Of a stretch of DNA of 64,000 nt, positions 8,374 to 18,452 are shown piece after piece. The notes below the pieces were generated by a model. It did no database searches. It saw nothing but the letters and a program-made list of their open reading frames with translations, and was not told the origin of the DNA. Source of the stretch: Flavobacterium sp. MC2016-06 (GTDB lineage Bacteria; Bacteroidota; Bacteroidia; Flavobacteriales; Flavobacteriaceae); the NCBI RefSeq assembly GCF_009711165.2, contig NZ_WMID02000025.1:15374-79373 (forward strand), given 5' to 3'. Position 1 is the stretch's first letter; every line of letters starts with the position of its first letter. The position numbers and the translations under genes were made by a program.

Positions 8374-8748
8374 TTACTCTGCAGCTTCTTCCGCAACTTC
8401 CTCATCTCCAAAAATTGACTCACTAGACGCAAAATCCAAAATCTCAGCCCTCGAAGCATAAGTGACAATTTCTTTGATTCCTTTTTGCAAAAGCAATTCT
8501 GTTGTGTATTTACGACTTATTGCAAACTGAAGCTCGCCAAGCATCAATTTAAAGAAATACTTTCCGCCAGAACCTTTAAATCGCAAAAATCTAGCTTGAT
8601 CTATATTCACCTTAAACTTCTCAATATCCTCCTCGCACTCAAACTTCAATTCATAACTTAAACTAGTAAATATCACTTTTCCTTTTCTAGAAGTAAAAAC
8701 AAATTTATACTCATCATTAAATCTTTTACTAATTACAAAAGCACCCAT
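8374..8748 (-). CDS. YegP/DUF1508 family protein
   Basis: A 124-residue soluble protein. It starts GAFVISKRFNDEYKFVF and contains the short beta-sheet repeat pattern of DUF1508 (KFVFTSRKGKVIFTS and again KYFFKLMLGELQFAIS), followed by an acidic alanine/glutamate tail. The family has no established biochemical role. This copy is somewhat divergent: the second repeat (about 60-85) lacks the usual NGQ-type turn. It appears monocistronic, with its own terminator. Confidence 0.7.
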   Translation of the reverse strand: MGAFVISKRFNDEYKFVFTSRKGKVIFTSLSYELKFECEEDIEKFKVNIDQARFLRFKGSGGKYFFKLMLGELQFAISRKYTTELLLQKGIKEIVTYASRAEILDFASSESIFGDEEVAEEAAE

Positions 8749-8754
8749 TTAAAT

Positions 8755-8830
8755 TTTAGATTTTAGATTGTTGATTTTAGATTACCGCCTTAAGATTTTA
8801 GACTTTAGATTGTTGATTTTAGTTTTATTA
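8755..8830. repeat. Direct TTTAGATT-type intergenic repeat
   Basis: Several copies of GATTTTAGATT / TTAGATTGTTGATTTTAG lie in tandem. Related units occur at 24283-24310 and, in the opposite orientation, at 24465-24490. This looks like one of the dispersed AT-rich repeats of this genome; no function is claimed. Confidence 0.5.
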
Positions 8831-8896
8831 AAAACCTTAAAATAGAAATAAAAAACATTTTGCAGTTTTCTATTTTTCAACATGACTTTAGACAAT

Positions 8897-8928
8897 AAAA
8901 AAAGCCTCTTCAAAAAGAAGAGGCTTTA
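8897..8928 (-). terminator. Terminator of the tRNA operon
   Basis: The stem AAGCCTCTTC/GAAGAGGCTT has an A5 loop; on the minus strand it is followed by a T run, directly downstream of tRNA-Leu. Confidence 0.85.
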
Positions 8929-8929
8929 G

Positions 8930-9015
8930 TACTCAGAGCGGGACTTGAACCCGCACGAACATTGCTGTTCACTGGATTTTAAGTCCAGCGTGTCTACCAA
9001 TTTCACCATCCGAGC
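8930..9015 (-). tRNA. tRNA-Leu (anticodon TAA)
   Basis: Read on the minus strand, the acceptor stem GCTCGGA pairs with TCTGAGT (two G-U pairs) followed by discriminator A. The anticodon stem is CTGGA/TCCAG around loop CTTAAAA, giving anticodon TAA. The T arm GCGGGTTCGAGTCCCGC is canonical, and a long variable arm (GTGAACAGCAATGTTC) marks it as a class II leucine tRNA. No CCA is encoded. Confidence 0.95.
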
Positions 9016-9029
9016 ATTATATGGTTTTG

Positions 9030-9102
9030 AGCGAAAAACGGGGCTCGAACCCGCGACCTCGACCTTGGCAAGGTCGCGCTCTACCAACTGAGCTATTTTC
9101 GC
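9030..9102 (-). tRNA. tRNA-Gly (anticodon GCC)
   Basis: On the minus strand the acceptor stem GCGAAAA pairs with TTTTCGC followed by discriminator T. The anticodon arm CGACC-TTGCCAA-GGTCG gives anticodon GCC, and the T arm GCGGGTTCGAGCCCCGT is canonical. It lies 14 bases upstream of tRNA-Leu, so the two form one short tRNA operon. Confidence 0.95.
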
Positions 9103-9252
9103 GTTTCAAATTTTTGCAAGAACCACAACACATCACTTGTTCTGTATTGCGAGTGCAAATTTAGGACATTTATTCAATTACACAAGCCTTTTTTGAAAAA
9201 AAAATTCACTTATTTTATAACCTTCTGATAACCTAAACTTTAAACTTGAAAA

Positions 9253-11859
9253 TTATTTTCGATTTAACATCCTTTTAATCTCATTAAGTTTCATCAACGC
9301 TTCAACTGGTGTGATCGCATTTATATCAAGACTTAAGATCTCTTCTTTTATCTCTTCCAACAATGGATCGTCTAAATTAAAGAAGCTCATTTGCATCTCT
9401 TCATTCTCAGATTTGATTCCATTTAAGGCATCGCTAGAATGATTTTTTTCTAATTTCTTTAATAATTTCTGTGCTTTCAAAATTACGATTTGAGGCATTC
9501 CTGCCATTTTCGCCACATGAATACCAAAACTATGCGCACTTCCTCCTTTTACAAGCTTTCTGATAAAAAGCACCGTATCTTTTAATTCTTTTACCGCAAC
9601 ATTATAATTTTGAATTCTTGGTAATGATTCTGTCATTTCATTTAATTCATGATAATGCGTCGCAAATAAAGTTTTTGATCTTGACGGATGTTCATGTAAA
9701 AACTCGGCAATAGCCCAAGCAATAGAAATTCCATCGTAAGTACTCGTTCCTCTACCAATTTCATCTAGCAATACTAAACTGCGATCTGATATATTATTCA
9801 AAATAGAAGCTGTTTCATTCATCTCTACCATAAATGTAGATTCTCCCATCGAAATATTATCTGAAGCTCCTACTCTAGTAAAGATTTTATCAACGATTCC
9901 CATTCTAACACTATCTGCAGGAACAAAACTTCCCATTTGAGCCAATAACACAATTAAAGCCGTTTGTCTCAAAATAGCCGACTTACCAGACATGTTTGGT
10001 CCAGTAATCATAATAAGCTGCTGTGTTTCTCTATCTAAGAAAACATCATTAGCTATATAAGGAGTTCCAACAGGTAATTGTTTTTCAATTACAGGATGTC
10101 TTCCGTTTTTAATATCCAATTCAAAAGTCTCATCAATTTCCGGACAAACATATTGATTCTCTATTGCCAATTGTGTAAATGAGCACAAACAATCTAATTG
10201 TGCCACTAAAAACGCGTTCATTTGAACTGGCTTAATATAAGTCGAAATCCAAGCTACTAATTGCTCAAAAAGATCGGTTTCTATTTTATGAATTTTTTCC
10301 TCAGCGCCTAATATCTTTGTTTCGTATTCTTTTAATTCTTCGGTAATATAACGTTCTGCACTTACCAAAGTTTGTTTACGAATCCATTCTGTTGGCACTT
10401 TATCTTTATGTGTATTTCGCACTTCAATATAATATCCGAAAACATTATTGAATGAAATTTTTAGAGAAGAAATTCCTGTTAGCTCTGATTCTCTTTTCTC
10501 AATTCCTTCTAAGTATTCTTTTCCAGAAGTAGAAATAGCTCTTAAATCATCTAGTTCTTCACTGATTCCTTTTGCAATAGCATTTCCTTTTGCAATCGCA
10601 ACGGGCGCATCTTGATTTAAGGTCGTTTTAATTTTCTCTCTCAATAAATCGCAGGCATGCAGACTGTCTCCAATTACTTTTACTGCTTCTTGCGGACTTT
10701 CTAGCGCCAGCGTTTTTATTGGAATAATCGCATCTAAAGATTCTTTTAAATAAATAATCTCACGAGGTGAAATTTTCCCTGTTGCAATTTTAGAAATCAA
10801 ACGCTCTAAATCTGAAATTTGTTTGATTTGATATTGAATATTCTGTAAAACTTCTTGATTGGCTTTTAAATACGAAACCACTTCATGACGTCCTTTTATT
10901 TTATTACTGTCTTTTAAAGGAAGCGCCAGCCAGCGTTTTAACAAACGCCCTCCCATTGGCGAAAGCGTTCTGTCTATTACATCTAATAGTGTTACTGCAT
11001 TTGGATTGTAACTGTGATACAATTCTAGGTTTCTAATCGTAAAACGATCCATCCAAACATAAGCATCTTCTGCTATACGCTGAATTGCAGTGATATGCTG
11101 TACACGATTGTGCTGTGTTTCTGATAAATAATATAAAATTGCTCCAGAAGCAATAATTCCTTCTTTTAATTCTTCAACACCAAAACCTTTTAATGAAGCT
11201 GTTTGAAAATGTTTGGTTAAAGTTTCTAAGGCGTAATCTTCTTTATAGATCCAGTCTTCTAGATAAAAGCTATGAAAATCCTCTCCAAAAGCGTTTTTAA
11301 AATCACCTTTATTGTTTTTTGGAACTAAAATCTCACTTGGATTAAAGTTCTGTAATAATTTATCAATGTATTCTGCATTTCCTTGAGCAGCTAAAAATTC
11401 TCCGGTAGAAACATCCAAAAAGGAAACTCCTATATTATTTTTTGCAAAATAAACAGATGCTAAAAAGTTATTTGTTTTTGACTGTAAAACCTCATCATTT
11501 AAAGAAACTCCAGGAGTTACAAGTTCTGTAACGCCTCGTTTTACGATAGTCTTAGTCATTTTTGGATCTTCAAGCTGATCGCAGATCGCTACACGAAGTC
11601 CCGCTTTTACTAATTTTGGCAGATAAGTATTAATAGAATGATGAGGAAAACCAGCCAAAGCTGTTTCAGTTTCAGAACCTGCACCACGTTTTGTCAAGGT
11701 TATACCAAGGATTTTAGAAGCTCTAACAGCATCTTCTCCAAAGGTTTCATAGAAATCTCCTACTCTGAAAAGCAGACATGCATCAGGATATTTTCTCTTG
11801 ATTTCGTTATACTGTTTCATTAAAGGTGTTTCTTTCACCACTTTCTCTTTCGCTGCCAA
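9253..11859 (-). CDS. mutS: DNA mismatch repair protein MutS
   Basis: An 868-residue MutS1. The N-terminal mismatch-recognition domain has the FYETFGEDA motif, whose Phe stacks on mispaired bases, near residue 37. The ATPase domain has Walker [10 protein letters not shown] near residue 620, then STFMVEMNE, the Walker B segment [16 protein letters not shown] and FATHYHEL. It recognises mismatches and recruits MutL. The C-terminus ends in the short tetramerisation-like helix ([12 protein letters not shown]). It appears monocistronic downstream of the tRNA operon and divergent from the DUF1573 gene. Confidence 0.97.
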   Translation of the reverse strand: MAAKEKVVKETPLMKQYNEIKRKYPDACLLFRVGDFYETFGEDAVRASKILGITLTKRGAGSETETALAGFPHHSINTYLPKLVKAGLRVAICDQLEDPKMTKTIVKRGVTELVTPGVSLNDEVLQSKTNNFLASVYFAKNNIGVSFLDVSTGEFLAAQGNAEYIDKLLQNFNPSEILVPKNNKGDFKNAFGEDFHSFYLEDWIYKEDYALETLTKHFQTASLKGFGVEELKEGIIASGAILYYLSETQHNRVQHITAIQRIAEDAYVWMDRFTIRNLELYHSYNPNAVTLLDVIDRTLSPMGGRLLKRWLALPLKDSNKIKGRHEVVSYLKANQEVLQNIQYQIKQISDLERLISKIATGKISPREIIYLKESLDAIIPIKTLALESPQEAVKVIGDSLHACDLLREKIKTTLNQDAPVAIAKGNAIAKGISEELDDLRAISTSGKEYLEGIEKRESELTGISSLKISFNNVFGYYIEVRNTHKDKVPTEWIRKQTLVSAERYITEELKEYETKILGAEEKIHKIETDLFEQLVAWISTYIKPVQMNAFLVAQLDCLCSFTQLAIENQYVCPEIDETFELDIKNGRHPVIEKQLPVGTPYIANDVFLDRETQQLIMITGPNMSGKSAILRQTALIVLLAQMGSFVPADSVRMGIVDKIFTRVGASDNISMGESTFMVEMNETASILNNISDRSLVLLDEIGRGTSTYDGISIAWAIAEFLHEHPSRSKTLFATHYHELNEMTESLPRIQNYNVAVKELKDTVLFIRKLVKGGSAHSFGIHVAKMAGMPQIVILKAQKLLKKLEKNHSSDALNGIKSENEEMQMSFFNLDDPLLEEIKEEILSLDINAITPVEALMKLNEIKRMLNRK

Positions 11860-11981
11860 ATTATTGTGTTTTAAATGAAAAATTTATGACAGCGAATTTA
11901 TAATATTTTGAAGGAATAACGAAGGCTTCAAAAATTAAAATATTTTAAGATTTTTTTAAGTCGGTGTATAAGATTTTTACA

Positions 11982-11989
11982 TAGATTTG
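11982..11989 (+). promoter_or_regulatory. -7 box TAGATTTG upstream of the DUF1573 gene
   Basis: TAGATTTG matches TAnnTTTG, 28 bases before the ATG at 12018. Confidence 0.5.
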
Positions 11990-12017
11990 TTCATAATTAA
12001 AACAAAGAATCTTAAAG

Positions 12018-12446
12018 ATGAAAAAAATAATTTTATTCGCTATGCTAGCTGTAGCTGGAATTACAGCTTCTAACGCTCAAAGTACAAAAAAAGGAACTGC
12101 TAAAGTTGCTAAAATTGAAGGAGCTGGAATGACTTTTGAAACTGAAACTATTGATTACGGAACTATCGCGCACAACGCTGATGGAAAACGTGAGTTTGTT
12201 TTCGTTAACAACGGAACTAAGCCATTAATCATTACAAACACGCAAGGTTCTTGCGGATGTACTGTTCCTACAACACCAAAAGAGCCAATCGCTCCAGGTG
12301 CTAAAGGTATTATTGGTGTAAAATATGCTACTGACAGAGTTGGTGCTTTTACAAAAACTGTAACTGTTACTTCTAATGCTGAAGGGCAACCAACAAAAGT
12401 ACTTACTATTAAAGGTACAGTTTTACCAGATCCAGTAAAAAGCTAA
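12018..12446 (+). CDS. Secreted DUF1573 domain protein
   Basis: A 142-residue protein with a cleavable signal peptide (ILFAMLAVAGITASNAQ). The mature part is a single immunoglobulin-like DUF1573 domain: TIDYGTIAHNADGKREFVF, FVNNGTKPLIITNTQGSCGCT and GVKYATDRVGAFTKTV. The SCGC motif is a family hallmark. Such proteins are abundant and extracytoplasmic in Bacteroidota, with no assigned activity. A promoter box and a strong downstream hairpin suggest an independent transcript. Confidence 0.9.
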   Translation: MKKIILFAMLAVAGITASNAQSTKKGTAKVAKIEGAGMTFETETIDYGTIAHNADGKREFVFVNNGTKPLIITNTQGSCGCTVPTTPKEPIAPGAKGIIGVKYATDRVGAFTKTVTVTSNAEGQPTKVLTIKGTVLPDPVKS

Positions 12447-12468
12447 TCTGAAAACAGCAAAATAATTA

Positions 12469-12501
12469 AAAAAGCTTCCTTAACTTTGGAAGCTTTTTTT
12501 A
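12469..12501 (+). terminator. Terminator of the DUF1573 gene
   Basis: The stem AAAGCTTCC/GGAAGCTTT has an 8-base loop and is followed by a T run. Confidence 0.85.
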
Positions 12502-12520
12502 TGACCTCAATTCAAAACAA

Positions 12521-13057
12521 ATGAGAAAACTTGAAAATAGTGAACTAGACCGCAAATCGATAGAAGATTTTAAGAAATCTGAAAAAACACCGCTGATTTT
12601 AGTATTAGACGATATTCGCAGCTTACATAATATTGGCTCTGTGTTTAGAACTGCTGATGCTTTTTTGGTAGAAAAAATAATCTTGTGCGGTATTACAGCT
12701 ACTCCTCCTAATAAAGAAATTCATAAAACAGCTTTAGGCGCAACCGAAACTGTTACTTGGGAACATCATGAAAATGTTTTGGAAGTTATTGAAAATCTAA
12801 AAAAAGAAAACGTACTAACTCTTGCTATTGAACAAGTTGAAAGTGCGATTTTTCTTCAAGATTTTAAAGTCCAAAAAGATCAAAAATATGCATTGGTTTT
12901 TGGTAATGAAGTTTATGGCGTAGCACAGGAAGCTGTTGCTATCTGTGACGGATGTATTGAAATTCCTCAGCTTGGAACTAAACACTCTTTAAACATTGCT
13001 GTAAGCGCAGGAATTGTCGTTTGGGACCTGTTTCAAAAATTAAACTGGCCTAAATAG
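12521..13057 (+). CDS. SPOUT (TrmH/SpoU) family RNA methyltransferase
   Basis: A 178-residue SAM-dependent RNA 2'-O-methyltransferase of the knotted SPOUT class. Motif 1 is LDDIRSLHNIGSVFRTADAF with the conserved N and R; motif 2 is LVFGNEVYGV; motif 3 is PQLGTKHSLNIAVSAGIV. It consists of little more than the catalytic domain, without the extra N-terminal RNA-binding domain of RlmB-type enzymes. The substrate (tRNA or rRNA site) cannot be told from the sequence. Confidence 0.9.
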   Translation: MRKLENSELDRKSIEDFKKSEKTPLILVLDDIRSLHNIGSVFRTADAFLVEKIILCGITATPPNKEIHKTALGATETVTWEHHENVLEVIENLKKENVLTLAIEQVESAIFLQDFKVQKDQKYALVFGNEVYGVAQEAVAICDGCIEIPQLGTKHSLNIAVSAGIVVWDLFQKLNWPK

Positions 13058-13099
13058 AAAATTCTTTTTTTATTATTAATTAATTGATATTTTTATAAA

Positions 13100-15298
13100 A
13101 TGAAAAATATCAATTTACTAACAATAACCATTTTATTTTTTGTTTTAAATTTTAATTTATCTTATGCAGAGGCAAAAATTAAAATTTTTAACAGAAGCAC
13201 TGCCATCATCACAAAAGATACGCTATTAACAGCAAAAAAAAATAAAACCAAAAAAAACGCAGCGATTACGCCTCCAGTTCTTACTGCTGTTGGAGATCAA
13301 TTGTATTGCCCACTAACAACCATTAATGTTGTACAAAATTTTACAATTACTCATGATCCTGCAGAACTAGGAACACAAGCTGCTTATATTCAGATTTCAT
13401 CTGGCTACTCAAATGGCTTTGATAATTTAGTACTTTCAAACCCAGCAGCACACCCAACAATTACTACCAGCTGGGATGCTACTGCGGGGAAATTAAAACT
13501 TTCAAGTCCAACAACAGGAACAGATGTTGCTTATTCTGATCTCGAAAGTGCCATAAAAGATGTTGTGTTTTCAAATTCTTCAGCAACGGCTTCTGGAACT
13601 AGAACTTTTTCTATTACGATTGGTCAAGCTAATTATTTACCTTCTACAGGACATTATTATTTATTTGTTCCTAATATCGGAATAACTTGGTCTGCTGCAA
13701 AAGCGGCTGCAGAAGCAAGTACCTATTATGGCCTTCAGGGGTATTTAGCCACTATATTATCAGCTGATGAAGCTAAATTAATTGGCGAGCAAGCATCTGG
13801 AACGGGATGGATTGGCGGAAGCGATGCCGAAACCGAAGGTATTTGGAAATGGGTTACGGGCCCAGAAGCTGGAACTATCTTTTGGAATGGAGGCGTAAAT
13901 GGCTCAACCCCAAATTACGCTTTTTGGAATAACGGCGAACCTAATAATCAAGGAGGAAATGAAAACTATGCACATATTACGCAGCCTGGAGTCGGCATAA
14001 AAGGTTCTTGGAATGATTTATCAAATACTGGCTCGTTAGTTTCTGGTGATAATTATCAGCCAAAAGGATATGTGGTAGAATATGGCGGAATGCCGGGCGA
14101 GCTTCCTTTAAATATTGCGACAAGCTCCAAAATTACGATTCCCGTAATTACCAGCGTGCTTACTCCAAATCCAATTTGTGATTCAGGAAGTTTTACCATA
14201 AATGCAACAGCTACAACTGGTGCAACAATAAGCTGGTATGATGCTGCTGTTGGCGGAAATTTATTAGCAACAGGAAATACATATACTACACCTACAATAA
14301 ACACAACAACTACTTATTATGTTGATGCAGGCTGTCAGACTAATAGAAGATCGGTTGTGGCAACAATCAACAAAACACCCGATAATCCAACTACAACTGC
14401 TGCAACAGTTACTAGATGCGGTGCAGGAACGGTAACACTTCAAGCGAGTTCTGATGTTGGTACTATTAATTGGTTTACAACTGCTACTGGAGGAACAAGC
14501 GTTTATACGGGCAGTAATTTTACAACTCCATCAATTGCAGCAAATACAACCTATTATGCCGAAGCATCAAACAACGGCTGTACTAATATTAATCGTATTG
14601 CTGTAAATATCATTATTTATACACCGCCGGTGGTTACTGACCAAACTGTTATTTTATGTCAATCGCACACAATACTATTAGATGCCGGAATTAGCGGTAT
14701 GACTTATTTATGGTCTACTAATGCTACTACTCAAACTATAGTAGTTAATGCTGGCGGCACTTACACTGTTGTTGTTACAAATCCTGGCCCTGGAAATTGC
14801 AGCAGCACTAAAACTATTGTTGTTGATGAGCACTTAAAACCAGAAATAGATAAAATTGACATTGAAGGTACAAGAGCAATAATTTACCCTGTTAAAGCTC
14901 AAGATTATTTTGAATATTCTGTAGACGGAACAAATTTTCAGGATTCTAATATCTTTTATGATGTTCCCGGCGGTTTACAAACTGCTTATATACGTGAGAA
15001 AAATGGCTGTGATCAAACTGCAAAACAATTTGTAGTACTTTCTTTTCCTGCTTTTTTCACTCCAAACAATGATTCTTATAATGACGTTTGGGAAGTAACG
15101 GGAATGGAAAATTTCCCTCAGGCAGAAGTTACTATTTTTGACAGATACGGAAAATTGATTGCACAGCTAAATGCTTCTAAAATGAGCTGGGACGGAACTT
15201 TAGACAGAACGCCTCTACCCGCTTCTGATTATTGGTACGCCTTAAAAGTTGACAATACAAGACCTATTTTGAGAGGGCATTTTTCTCTTAAAAGATAA
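13100..15298 (+). CDS. Type IX-secreted protein with C-type lectin-like domain and type B sorting domain
   Basis: A 732-residue secreted protein. After the signal peptide comes a beta-rich region, then at about residues 190-330 a C-type lectin-like domain: HYYLFVPNIGITWSAAKAAA, GWIGGSDAETEGIWKW, a calcium-site-like EPNNQGG and a WND motif. Two Ig-like repeats follow (ISWYDAAVGGNLLATGNTY and INWFTTATGGTSVYTGSNF). The C-terminus FFTPNNDSYNDVWEVTG ... FDRYGKLI is the gliding-motility/type B sorting domain. It is expected on the cell surface or released, possibly binding glycans (inference). Confidence 0.88.
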   Translation: MKNINLLTITILFFVLNFNLSYAEAKIKIFNRSTAIITKDTLLTAKKNKTKKNAAITPPVLTAVGDQLYCPLTTINVVQNFTITHDPAELGTQAAYIQISSGYSNGFDNLVLSNPAAHPTITTSWDATAGKLKLSSPTTGTDVAYSDLESAIKDVVFSNSSATASGTRTFSITIGQANYLPSTGHYYLFVPNIGITWSAAKAAAEASTYYGLQGYLATILSADEAKLIGEQASGTGWIGGSDAETEGIWKWVTGPEAGTIFWNGGVNGSTPNYAFWNNGEPNNQGGNENYAHITQPGVGIKGSWNDLSNTGSLVSGDNYQPKGYVVEYGGMPGELPLNIATSSKITIPVITSVLTPNPICDSGSFTINATATTGATISWYDAAVGGNLLATGNTYTTPTINTTTTYYVDAGCQTNRRSVVATINKTPDNPTTTAATVTRCGAGTVTLQASSDVGTINWFTTATGGTSVYTGSNFTTPSIAANTTYYAEASNNGCTNINRIAVNIIIYTPPVVTDQTVILCQSHTILLDAGISGMTYLWSTNATTQTIVVNAGGTYTVVVTNPGPGNCSSTKTIVVDEHLKPEIDKIDIEGTRAIIYPVKAQDYFEYSVDGTNFQDSNIFYDVPGGLQTAYIREKNGCDQTAKQFVVLSFPAFFTPNNDSYNDVWEVTGMENFPQAEVTIFDRYGKLIAQLNASKMSWDGTLDRTPLPASDYWYALKVDNTRPILRGHFSLKR

Positions 15299-15304
15299 TT
15301 TTTT

Positions 15305-15415
15305 AATTAGAGAATGTGGCAATTTGATAATTAGATAATGCCTTAGAAAAGTCTTAAAAATTCTCTAATCATCTCATTATCAAATTGACTCATTAACTAA
15401 TTATCACATTAACTA
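15305..15415. repeat. Imperfect inverted repeat, TTATCAAATTGA family
   Basis: CAATTTGATAATTAGATAATG at the left pairs imperfectly with CATTATCAAATTG at the right. The segment at 15376-15394 matches 42481-42499 in 18 of 19 bases, so this is a dispersed intergenic repeat. It separates the convergent lectin-like and folK genes and may act as a transcription end. Confidence 0.55.
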
Positions 15416-16542
15416 ATTTTCTTCTGTATTTCGTTTAAAATAAAAAGGTAGTCTTCGTGTTTTTTCACAAAATCGCGATCAGAAACGTCTATGATTAAAA
15501 CATTCAAATCGGTTTGAGATTTTATATATTCTAAGTAACCGTTATTAATTTTTTCTAAATAAGCAGCTTCAATATTCTGCTCGTAAGTTCGACCTCGTTT
15601 TTTTATATTTTGAAGTAAACGATCGGTATTTTGATACAAATAAATATACAAATCGGGTTTTGGCATTTCTTTGTAAATGATATCGAATAAATTTCGGTAC
15701 AAACGATATTCATCTTCGGCAAGTGTAATTTTAGCAAAAATCAGCGATTTAAAAATATGATAATCGGCTACGATAAAATCTTTAAACAAATCAAACTGTG
15801 CTAAATCATCTGACAACTGCTGATAACGATCTGCTAAAAATGACATTTCTAACGGAAAAGCATATCGATTTTGATCTTTATAAAACTTTGGCAAAAATGG
15901 ATTATCTGCAAATCGTTCTAAAACGGTTTTGGCATTAAAATCTTCTGCAATCTTATGTACGAGAGTCGTTTTTCCGGCTCCAATATTGCCTTCAAAAGAA
16001 ATATAATTAAATTTCTCCAGCGGAATTTCCTGCAGCGGATTCTTCAAATTCTGAACCACAGTACAAACGCTGTCGTCTGGTGAAACAGCTATTAATTCTG
16101 AGATCGTTTTTTGAAAAACAGGATGTTTCCAGTCTAGTTTTAAATCCTGCAATGGCAATAAAACAAAATTTCTATGCTGCATTAAAGGATGCGGCACTTG
16201 TAATTTCTCCGATTCGATAATTTCATTATCAAAAAAAATTACATCTACATCAATAATTCTAGATTGATATCCTTGCTGTTCTGAACGAATTCGACCTAAT
16301 TGTTTTTCGACTTTTAAAACCTGATTGAGTATTTTTTGTGCCGATGAATTGGTGTGTAAAACTAGTGCGCAATTATAAAAAGCATCACTCTCAAAACCCC
16401 AAGCGGGTGTTTCGTATAGTTTAGAGACCTTAATAACGGTTCCCACTTCCTGATGTATCAATTCGATACAACTTTCGATGTTTGCCAGTCTATTTCCCTG
16501 GTTACTGCCTATAGATAAAACGACTTGATGCTGTGATTTCAT
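15409..16542 (-). CDS. folK: FolK-deoxynucleoside kinase fusion protein
   Basis: A 377-residue two-domain protein. Residues 1 to about 140 are 6-hydroxymethyl-7,8-dihydropterin pyrophosphokinase (VVLSIGSNQGNR, WGFESDAFYNCAL, RIIDVDVIFFDNE, PHPLMQHRNFVL), a folate pathway step. Residues from about 170 are a deoxynucleoside kinase: P-loop FEGNIGAGKTTL, VLERFADNPFLPKFY, and YLYQNTDRLLQNIKKRGR. The ATG at 16542 is used because it starts the FolK motif; an upstream in-frame start would add 34 unconserved residues. The fusion is known in Bacteroidota; why the two activities are joined is unclear. Confidence 0.92.
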   Translation of the reverse strand: MKSQHQVVLSIGSNQGNRLANIESCIELIHQEVGTVIKVSKLYETPAWGFESDAFYNCALVLHTNSSAQKILNQVLKVEKQLGRIRSEQQGYQSRIIDVDVIFFDNEIIESEKLQVPHPLMQHRNFVLLPLQDLKLDWKHPVFQKTISELIAVSPDDSVCTVVQNLKNPLQEIPLEKFNYISFEGNIGAGKTTLVHKIAEDFNAKTVLERFADNPFLPKFYKDQNRYAFPLEMSFLADRYQQLSDDLAQFDLFKDFIVADYHIFKSLIFAKITLAEDEYRLYRNLFDIIYKEMPKPDLYIYLYQNTDRLLQNIKKRGRTYEQNIEAAYLEKINNGYLEYIKSQTDLNVLIIDVSDRDFVKKHEDYLFILNEIQKKIS

Positions 16543-16682
16543 AATTAATTGCAAATTAACTAAAACTATTTTATAATTAACCAATATATTTGTGAAACGG
16601 CTCTTGTTATCGATTGAAAATTTGAGTCCGAAAATTTGTAACATATTAGCCTTTTTCGCTACTTATTAAAAAAAATATACTT

Positions 16683-18440
16683 ATGAAGTTTTTAGGAAAT
16701 GTAATTGCCACGGTAATTGGTATTTTTGTATTTATTATGCTTTTCTTTTTTGGAGTAATCCTTATCGGAGCTATTTTTGGAGGAGATGATACAGTCTCTG
16801 TTAAATCTGATTCTGTTATCGAATTGGATTTAAAAAATATCAAAAATGATTATGCTGGAAAATACAAAGATCCGTGGGTAACTGTTTTTTCAGACAAAAA
16901 AGCGATTGGTTTAGTTGATGTTATTAATGCTATTGAAGCTGCAAAAACAGATGAAAAGATAAAAGGAATTTCTATCTTAAACGATCAATCTTCTTTAGGA
17001 TTGGCACAATATAAAGATTTGAGAAATGCTCTAGAAAGCTTTAAAAAATCAGGAAAATTTGTTTGGGCATATGCCAACACATATTCTCAAAAAGAATATT
17101 ATTTAAATTCTGTTGCCAATACGGTTTACTTAAATCCTGCGGGAGATTTAGACTTTAAAGGACTTTCGTCTGAAGTAATGTTCTTTAAAGATTTTCAAGA
17201 TAAATCTGGCGTTAAAATGGAAGTAATTCGCCACGGAAAATACAAAAGCGCAGTTGAGCCCTTTTTAGAAAATAAAATGAGCGATGCTAATAGAGAACAA
17301 ATGACGGCTCTTTTAAACTCTATCTGGACAACTGTTTCTAACGATATTTCAAAAAGTAGAAATATTCCTCTTGCTAAGTTAAACGAAATCGCCGACGGCT
17401 TGCTTGCGAGAACTCCAGAAATGGCAAAAGCACAGCATTTGGTAGACATTGTAGCGTATGAAGATGTTTATCATAATGCTATTAAAAAAGCTTTGAAAGT
17501 TTCTGATGATGAAGATTATAATAAAATCTCTATTTCAGATTATACACAAAATAATGTCACAACTGCTTCAACCAATACGGCAAGCGATCAAATTGCTATT
17601 ATTTACGCTCAAGGCGAAATTGACGGCGGTGAAGGTGATGTTACTGTAATTGGCGAAGGTTCGATGCGTCGTTCGTTGCAAGAAGCCCGCAAAAATGATG
17701 ATGTAAAAGCAATTGTTCTTAGAATTGACAGCCCAGGCGGAAGCGCACTGACTTCTGATTTGATTTGGAGAGAAATTGAAATTACTAAAAAAGTAAAACC
17801 TGTTGTAGTCTCTATGGGTAACTACGCAGCTTCTGGCGGTTATTATATTGCTTGTAATGCTGACAAAATATTTGCAGAAAACAATACCATTACGGGTTCT
17901 ATTGGGGTTTTTGGTATACTTCCAAACTTTAGTCCATTGGCTAATAAATTAGGAATTAATACTGAGCAGGTAAAAACGCATAGTAATGCTGCTAACTACA
18001 GTCCATTTGTGCCAATTGACGAAAAATTTAAGGCCTTTACTTTAGAAGGTGTTGAAAGTATTTACAACACTTTTGTAACGCATGTGGCTCAAGGCCGAAA
18101 AATGACTTTTGCGCAAGTAGATGCTATTGCTCAAGGAAGAGTTTGGTCTGGATCTGAAGCTATAAAAATTGGATTGGTAGATAAAATTGGCGGACTGAAT
18201 GATGCAATTGCCGAGGCTGCTAAAATTGCCAAAGTAAAAACATACAGCACACAAAATTATCCTGAATACGAAAAAACATTTAACGATCTTCTTTCTGGAC
18301 TGCCTTTTGCGCAATCTAAAGAAGCTTTTATCAAAGAAGAAATCGGCGAAGAAAACTATCTGCTTATTGAGCAGGTAAAAAAATTCCAGAAACAAAGAGG
18401 CGTTCAAGCAATAATGCCATTTGGTATCAACATTCAATAA
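16683..18440 (+). CDS. sppA: Signal peptide peptidase SppA, 67K type
   Basis: A 585-residue membrane-anchored serine protease with one N-terminal transmembrane helix (residues 8-33) and two tandem S49 domains. The catalytic dyad is visible as Lys188 in RHGKYKSAVEP and Ser384 in GNYAASGGYY. Other motifs are RIDSPGGSALTSDLIW and TGSIGVFG. It degrades signal peptides remaining in the membrane after secretion. It lies 12 bases upstream of an alpha/beta hydrolase gene in the same direction, so the two are likely co-transcribed. Confidence 0.95.
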   Translation: MKFLGNVIATVIGIFVFIMLFFFGVILIGAIFGGDDTVSVKSDSVIELDLKNIKNDYAGKYKDPWVTVFSDKKAIGLVDVINAIEAAKTDEKIKGISILNDQSSLGLAQYKDLRNALESFKKSGKFVWAYANTYSQKEYYLNSVANTVYLNPAGDLDFKGLSSEVMFFKDFQDKSGVKMEVIRHGKYKSAVEPFLENKMSDANREQMTALLNSIWTTVSNDISKSRNIPLAKLNEIADGLLARTPEMAKAQHLVDIVAYEDVYHNAIKKALKVSDDEDYNKISISDYTQNNVTTASTNTASDQIAIIYAQGEIDGGEGDVTVIGEGSMRRSLQEARKNDDVKAIVLRIDSPGGSALTSDLIWREIEITKKVKPVVVSMGNYAASGGYYIACNADKIFAENNTITGSIGVFGILPNFSPLANKLGINTEQVKTHSNAANYSPFVPIDEKFKAFTLEGVESIYNTFVTHVAQGRKMTFAQVDAIAQGRVWSGSEAIKIGLVDKIGGLNDAIAEAAKIAKVKTYSTQNYPEYEKTFNDLLSGLPFAQSKEAFIKEEIGEENYLLIEQVKKFQKQRGVQAIMPFGINIQ

Positions 18441-18452
18441 TTCTATTAGAAA

